From assembly GCA_029449245.1 (NCBI GenBank), contig JANATF010000013.1:1240001-1304000 (forward strand): a stretch of 64,000 bases of DNA, in the 5' to 3' direction. Positions 58,401 to 64,000 of this stretch are shown one piece after another (within the stretch, counting starts at the first letter, position 1; the number at the start of each line of letters is the position of its first letter). Source of the stretch: Mortierella alpina (taxonomy: Eukaryota; Mortierellomycota; Mortierellomycetes; Mortierellales; Mortierellaceae). The notes beneath the pieces are model-generated. The model was not told the DNA's origin, did no database searches, and saw nothing but the letters and a program-made list of their open reading frames with translations. A program made the translations under genes and the position numbers.

Positions 58401-61400
58401 TCGCCCCTCAAATCACGGATGACGAGAGGGAAACCATTGTCAGTAGGCAGAAGCTGGACTTGGGTATGACCGTCAATAGTCACAAAGACCGTGCGAAGAG
58501 ACTCATGTCTGCAAAAGAGTGCATTCAGAGACTTTTCCAAGGCATCGTGATTGAGAGGTCCGTGGAGTCGGCTGGCAAAGGGAACGTGGTATATTTCGCT
58601 GAGTCCATCCATCTGGGCGAGGAACCACAGGCGCTGTTGAGCAAACGACAGCTCTAGAGGGCTGTCTCTCGCGACAGGAACAACGACCGGGTGTGTGGAT
58701 TCTTGTAGATTGGCGCTGCTTTCGAGTGCCTCACCAAGAGCGCAGAGTGTAGGAGAGGAGAAAAGCGTAGATAGTGACATGTGCACTCCAAAATTCAGAA
58801 CGCGGTTCATGAGGCGTACAGCAAGAAGGGAGTGACCACCGAGCTTGAAGAAGTTGTCATGACGACCAACTCTCTCGATGTTCAGCAGATCCGACCACAT
58901 TTCGGCCAGTGCGATCTCCAGTTCACCTTGGGGTGCAACGTAGTCACAAGTTACAAGGGAATCGCGCTCGGGTTCAGGGAGAGCGCGGCGGTCGATCTTG
59001 CCATTATTGGTCAGCGGGAAGGCGTCCAAACGCACAAACGCCGATGGGATCATGTACTCGGGTAAGCTGCCAGAGAGGTACTCGCGCAATTTGAGGACGA
59101 GGTTCTCGTGAGGCTTCGCCACAATATACGCAACCAGTCGCTTGTCGTCGTTGCCCTCTTCAGTAACAAGCACCACAGCCTCGCGCACTTCAGGGTGCTC
59201 AGCAAGGCACGTTTCAATCTCCCCTGGTTCGACTCGGAACCCACGGACCTTGACTTGATTGTCGTTGCGGCCCACGAACACTAGATTTCCATCAGTTGAA
59301 TAGTACACCAAATCACCAGTCCTGTACATGCGAGCACCCTGCACTTTGGAAAATGGGTCGCGAAGGAATCGTTCAGCCGTAAGCGTTGGTTGATTGAGGT
59401 ATCCATTCGCCACACCGGGCCCGCCAAGGTAGAGCTCGCCGACTACTCCAATAGGGGACGGAATGAGATGCTTATCCAGAACATAATGAGGCGTATTTGA
59501 GAGGGGACGACCGATGGGCAGGCGACTCAGTTGGTTGGTGGTGCTTGTTATCTTGTATGCCGTAGAAATCACACTCGCCTCTGTGGGACCATAGGCATTG
59601 ATCACACAGACTCGGCCCCCATGCTTTGCCACTTCAGTATACGCTTCAACCAATCCTTGCTCGCCAGCACCCATGAGGTACCTCAGTTTGGACAGAGCAG
59701 GCCCGATGATGTAAACGTACTGATGAAGAAGGGCAGTGGTCAAAAAGAGCCACGTAACTTGATGATAATCCAGAGAATCCGCGAGTCGTGGAGGATCCAA
59801 CAAAGTCTCTCTGTCTATGATGACGATGCAAGCGCCTTTGAGTAGCGTCACCCAAACATCGAAAGTGCTCACATCGAACGTCGGATTGGAAACGAAGGCA
59901 ACCCGATCATCAATGCCAACATCTGCATATCCATTGTTGATGGCCAGACGCACGACACCTCGATGGGGTACCATGACACCCTTGGGACGACCAGTAGAGC
60001 CAGAGGTGTACATGACATATGCTGTGTCTTGACTGGACGCAATAGGGCTCTCAAAGTTTTCTAAGCGGATACCATCAGAGCAAGAGGATCAGAGGGTGTT
60101 AGCATTAGCTAATAGCACCTCTTCATGGGATTTCGAAAGGTCAATGATTTGTTCAAAGCGAATGTCACCCACCATGCACATGCTCAGTCTTCCTTTTCCT
60201 CGCACTGACACGAAGTGCAATTCCTTGAATTGCAGGAGGGACGTCTGTGCTCTCATCCGTGACCAGAATCGTCGATCCACAGTCGGATGCGATATACGCT
60301 TGTCGGTCAACTGGCGCCCTGGTATCGATGGGTACGTATGCAGCTCCAATCTTGAGGATTGCGATTTGCGACGCGACAAGGTCAATTGATCTGTCGAGCA
60401 GCAGCATGACGTAGTCGCCTGGTTTGACACCCGTCTCGACTAGCTGACACGCAATCCAATTGGCCCATGAATCCAGCTCGCGGTATGTGAGCATCTGTTC
60501 GTGGTGTACAATGGCGATGGCCTCGGGCGACAATTCGACTTGCTTCTCAAAGAGCTGGTGAAGACAAGTGTTGTCGGGATATGGCTGATTGACTGTGTTC
60601 CACGTCTGCAACAAAAGCTCTCGTTCAGCCGCCCCAAGGATCGGAGCCGTTCCAATCGACTCTTCAGTGCTTTCCGTCATCCAGCGCAGCATAGCCTCCA
60701 GGTATCCGACATGTCGGCCAATGGTCTCGCGGTCGAAGATAGCGGTCGAGTAGTTTAGATCTCCTACAATCTCGCCATTCTGCTCGCCCAAAGTGAGCTC
60801 CAGTTCGAACTTGGCAACATCGTAATGAACATCTTCAGAGACAGCCTCGATATCACGCAACATCAGCGTGCCAACATCATCGTCCTTCCAGGCAAACATC
60901 ACTTGAAAGAGCGGAGTCATATCTGTACGCCGAAGAGGTTGGACAGTTTCGACCACCTGCTCAAACGGAATATCCTGGTGCGCCTGCGCTGCAATCGCCG
61001 TCTTGCGCACACGTTCTAGAAGCTGTGTCGCACTAGGTTCCTCAGACAGATCGATACGAAGTGCGAGAGTGCTGACAAAGAATCCAATCAATTGCTCCAC
61101 CTGCTGGTGGTTGCGGTTGGTAGAGGGAGTACCAATGACGATATCGTCCTGTCCTGATAAGCGTGAGAGAACAGCACTCCAAGCAGCCAGCGTCGTCATG
61201 AACATAGTGACCCCGTGCTTTTGCGACAGAGTCTTGAGGGCGCCGGTGAGCTGAGAGTCGAAGCGAATGGGAACTGAGGCTCCAGAAAACGACTGTCGAG
61301 GAGGCCGAGGTCTGTCGGTTGGCAGTTCGATGTATACCGGCGCACCTGAAAGAGTCTCGCGCCAATATGCTGCTTGATCCTTGAGCTTGTCCTGTGTGAG

Positions 61401-64000
61401 CTGTTGTCTCTGCCAGGCAGCATAGTCAGGGTACTGAATGGGCAGTGGAGACAGTGGATCGGGATGACCAGAGTAATATGCCTCATAGAGTTCATGGAGT
61501 TCTCGGAACATCACGCCCATTGACCAGCCATCGGCGACAATGTGGTGCATTGTTATCAGAAAGACGTGTTCGTTGTCATCTAGCAGGACGAGCTTAGCTC
61601 GAACTAACGGGCCTCGCTCAACGTCGAAAGGTGCAGCCGCCTCCTGGATAGCGGTCTGCTTGACAACAGTGTCTTTGCCTTGCTCGTCTTGTATATTAAG
61701 GATCACGAACGGAAACCCGTTACTGGCGGGCAAGATATGCAACCTTGGCTGGCCATCAACGGTGGGAAAGGCAAACCGTAGCGACTCGTGCCTGGCGTAC
61801 AGCGTGTCCAATGCCACCTGCAAGGAGACAGCGTCCAGCATGCCACGGAGACGAAGAGCCCGGCGGATATGATAGCTTTCACTTGCACCGCCGATCTTGG
61901 CGAGAAACAACAGTCGCTGCTGGGCATATGAAAGGTCCAATGGACCATCCCTTGAGGCACGAGGAATGCTGAAATGTGACGAGCCCCCTTGACTGATGCT
62001 GGTGCTGATAGCCTCCGCAAAACTCTTCAGAGTAGGCGAAGCGAAAAGTGTGGACATTGCCAACTGCGATCCAAAGGCGGTGGCTACTGAATTCATGAGG
62101 CGCATCGCCATAATAGAGTGACCTCCCAGCATGAAGAAATTGTCGTGGCGACCGACACGCTTGATCCTGAGAAGCTCAGACCAAATCGCTGCCAGAGCGG
62201 TCTCGATCTCGCCTTGAGGAATAACATAGTTCTGAGTGAAAAACGAGCTGAAGTCGGGATTTGGGAGAGCACGGCGATCAATCTTGTTCCTGCTTGTCAG
62301 AGGCAATATGTCTTGGCGGACAAACGCTGATGGAATCATGTAGTATGGCATCATGCGAGCAAGGTGCTCCCGCAGTGTATCGGCCAACTGTTCATGGCGA
62401 TCGGCTTCAACATAGGCCACCAGTTGCGTATCTTCATCCTCGCCAACGATTACGACAGCTGCGTTCCTGACCAGCGGGTGCCTCACAAGATATGTCTGGA
62501 TCTCACCGAGCTCAATTCGGTATCCGCGAAGCTTGATCAGATCGTCATTTCGACCTGCACACACAAGGTTGCCATCGGGCAAGTAGCGTGCCAGGTCACC
62601 GGATCTGTACATACGAGCGCCTTGTATGTCGGAGAATGGGTCAGGAAGAAATCTCTCGACGCTGAGCTCAGGGCGGTTGAGATACCCAGTGGCGATTCCA
62701 GGGCCGCCGATGTACATTTCACCAACAACACCGATTGGGACAGGGTTGCAGTGCTTATCAAGGACATACACGCGGCTGTTGTTGGAGGGACGGCCGATGG
62801 GTGGGCGATCTAGTTGGCTGATGGCGCTGGTAACCGTGTATACTGTGGCGCTCACAGGTGTCTCGGTCGAACTATATCTGTTAATGAGGCGAACAGGACC
62901 ACCATGCTGAAGTACCGTCGAATAAGCCTTGATATGGCCTTGTTCGCCTCCTAATAGGAGGTACCTGAGCTGAGACAAAGCCTTGCCGATGATAGGTGCA
63001 TACTGTAGAAGTAAGGTGTTGGTCATGTAGAGACATGTGACTTGATGGTGAACAAGTACCTCTGCTAGGCGATGTGCATTCAACTTGGTGTCGTCGTCGA
63101 TGATGATAACGCGTGCACCGTTCAGCAGCGCTGACCAAACATCAAAGGTGCTTGGGCTGAATGAAGGGCTGGTTGCCAATGCCACACGATCGGCAGGGCC
63201 AATGTCCGCAAAACCATTGTTAATGACTCCGCGAGCGATAGAGCGATGGGAAACAACGACACCCTTGGGGAGACCTGTGGTTCCAGAAGTGTACATGACA
63301 TAAGCCGTGTCTAGGCTGGACATCAAAGGGTGTAGAGGAGTTTCAGACGCTTCTACAGTATTCAAAGAGTAAGCATGGTAAACACAACGATGCAAATGTG
63401 ACAGTCATGATATCAGTTGTTCCTTTACATAGGCGATGCCACCCACCTTGCTCATATCTCACACTATTTTGAGAAACACTGAAACGAAGCACTGAGGCCA
63501 CAACCTGAGCCGAGACATTCGTGCTGTCATTGGTAACCAGCAGCTTGGCACCAGTGTGCGAGACAATGTGGGCCAATCTTTCCGCTGGCGTGCGAGTATC
63601 GATCGGTACATATGCGGCTCCAGCCTTGAGAATAGCCAACTCGGTCACAACCAGCTCGATGGACCGCTCGAGGAGCAAAGCAACAAAGTCACCAGGTTTG
63701 ACTCCTGCTTGGACAAGCCGACGGGCGAGGTGATTGGCCATTTCATTCATCTCAAGATACGTGAGCTTTTCCTCTCCTTTGACGATAGCAACTGCGTCAG
63801 GAGACTTGTCCACTTGGTCCTCAAAGAGATGATGTATGCAGCGCTCCGAAGGGTATTCGGCGTCGGTTTCATTCCACGTCTCGAGGAGCAGCTTTTTCTC
63901 CACTGCAGAGAGGATGTCGAACGAGGCAACTGGCTGGCCTTTGCTGACCACCATGTTCCTCAATACGGCCTGGAGATAGCCAGCATATCTTTCGATGGTA
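51404..64000 (-). CDS. Nonribosomal peptide synthetase (NRPS 2), 5' end outside the window; 4 modules seen
   Basis: Exons on the minus strand: beyond 64000-63447, 63352-60173, 60060-56890, 56789-53622, 53511-51404. Introns 94, 112, 100 and 110 bp, all phase 1 at the same A-domain site as in NRPS 1. About 4,059 residues are in view. Order: C-terminal lobe of a C domain, A-T, then three C (LCL)-A-T modules and a thioesterase with GWSSGG. No dual epimerase/condensation signature occurs in the visible part. The segment at the window edge (ERYAGYL, then [20 protein letters not shown]) resembles the truncated first C domain of NRPS 1 ([24 protein letters not shown]). The gene may therefore start just beyond 64000 and be tetramodular. 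That is inference. The first A domain has lost the amino-group Asp. Confidence 0.92.
55420..58680 (-). other. NRPS 2, third visible module: C (LCL) - A - T
   Basis: C domain [13 protein letters not shown] with [10 protein letters not shown]-domain code DPYNIGHVTK, substrate not predicted. A10 NGKIDR, carrier LGGHS. Intron 56790-56889 with donor GTATGT. Confidence 0.86.
57070..58005. repeat. Near-identical repeat in NRPS 2, copy A
   Basis: Matches 60353-61288 at an offset of 3,283 bp. Covers the start of the downstream A domain and the second half of the C domain before it; only scattered single-base changes are seen. Confidence 0.88.
58700..61945 (-). other. NRPS 2, second visible module: C (LCL) - A - T
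   Basis: C domain begins [13 protein letters not shown] and has [10 protein letters not shown]-domain code DVFFMAAVIK, close to the code of NRPS 1 module 4. A10 NGKIDR, carrier [10 protein letters not shown]. Intron 60061-60172. Confidence 0.86.
60353..61288. repeat. Near-identical repeat in NRPS 2, copy B
   Basis: Partner of 57070-58005. Similarity falls off sharply at the higher-coordinate end, where the C domain of this exon becomes distinct. Confidence 0.88.
61980..64000 (-). other. NRPS 2, first visible module: C end - A - T
   Basis: A domain split by intron 63353-63446. Specificity residues SPFYLGRVSK: Ser stands where almost all amino-acid-activating domains have Asp (position 235). 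Core A5 reads YSSTE instead of YGPTE, and A10 reads SRNKIDR instead of NNGKIDR; the A10 lysine remains. Core A3 ([11 protein letters not shown]) and the carrier motif (LGGHS) are intact. Confidence 0.85.

Overview
The window is fungal nuclear DNA. Genes have short introns (86-157 bp) with GT..AG borders and CTAAC/TTAAC-like branch sites, and AATAAA signals lie just behind several stop codons. Bacterial-looking nonribosomal peptide synthetases (NRPSs) with dual epimerase/condensation domains inside intron-bearing genes, plus F-box and RNI-like leucine-rich-repeat proteins, point to an early-diverging mould, most likely Mortierellomycotina. That placement is inference.

Layout. 1-9026: the 3' end of an unknown gene, a DUF2461 gene (minus), an F-box gene relic joined to a PIF1/Helitron-type helicase relic, a small acidic ORF, a second F-box relic, an intact F-box protein, and a four-exon gene resembling the Argonaute chaperone subunit Arb1. 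9470-39230 (minus): one giant NRPS of ten exons and about 9,598 residues. It has nine modules, a truncated leading condensation domain and a C-terminal thioesterase. 39231-41298: non-coding DNA with a 325-bp Tc1/mariner-type MITE. 41299-46848 (minus): a seven-exon MRP/ABCC transporter. 47694-50626 (plus): a two-exon protein ending in thirteen 28-residue leucine-rich repeats. 51404 to beyond 64000 (minus): a second NRPS with four modules visible and a near-twin thioesterase.

How it fits together. Both synthetases are built from one repeating exon of about 3.2 kb. Each exon runs from the second part of one adenylation (A) domain through the carrier (T) and condensation (C) domains to the first part of the next A domain. 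All thirteen A domains are split by a phase-1 intron at the same place, just before core motif A3. Module multiplication therefore most likely happened in the fungus, after the intron was gained. Several modules are nearly identical in DNA, introns included. NRPS 1 is predicted to make a nonapeptide with D residues at positions 3 and 8. NRPS 2 starts, within the window, with an unusual A domain lacking the Asp that anchors the substrate amino group. The ABC exporter between them could export a product, but no tailoring enzyme, MbtH protein or phosphopantetheinyl transferase is seen here.
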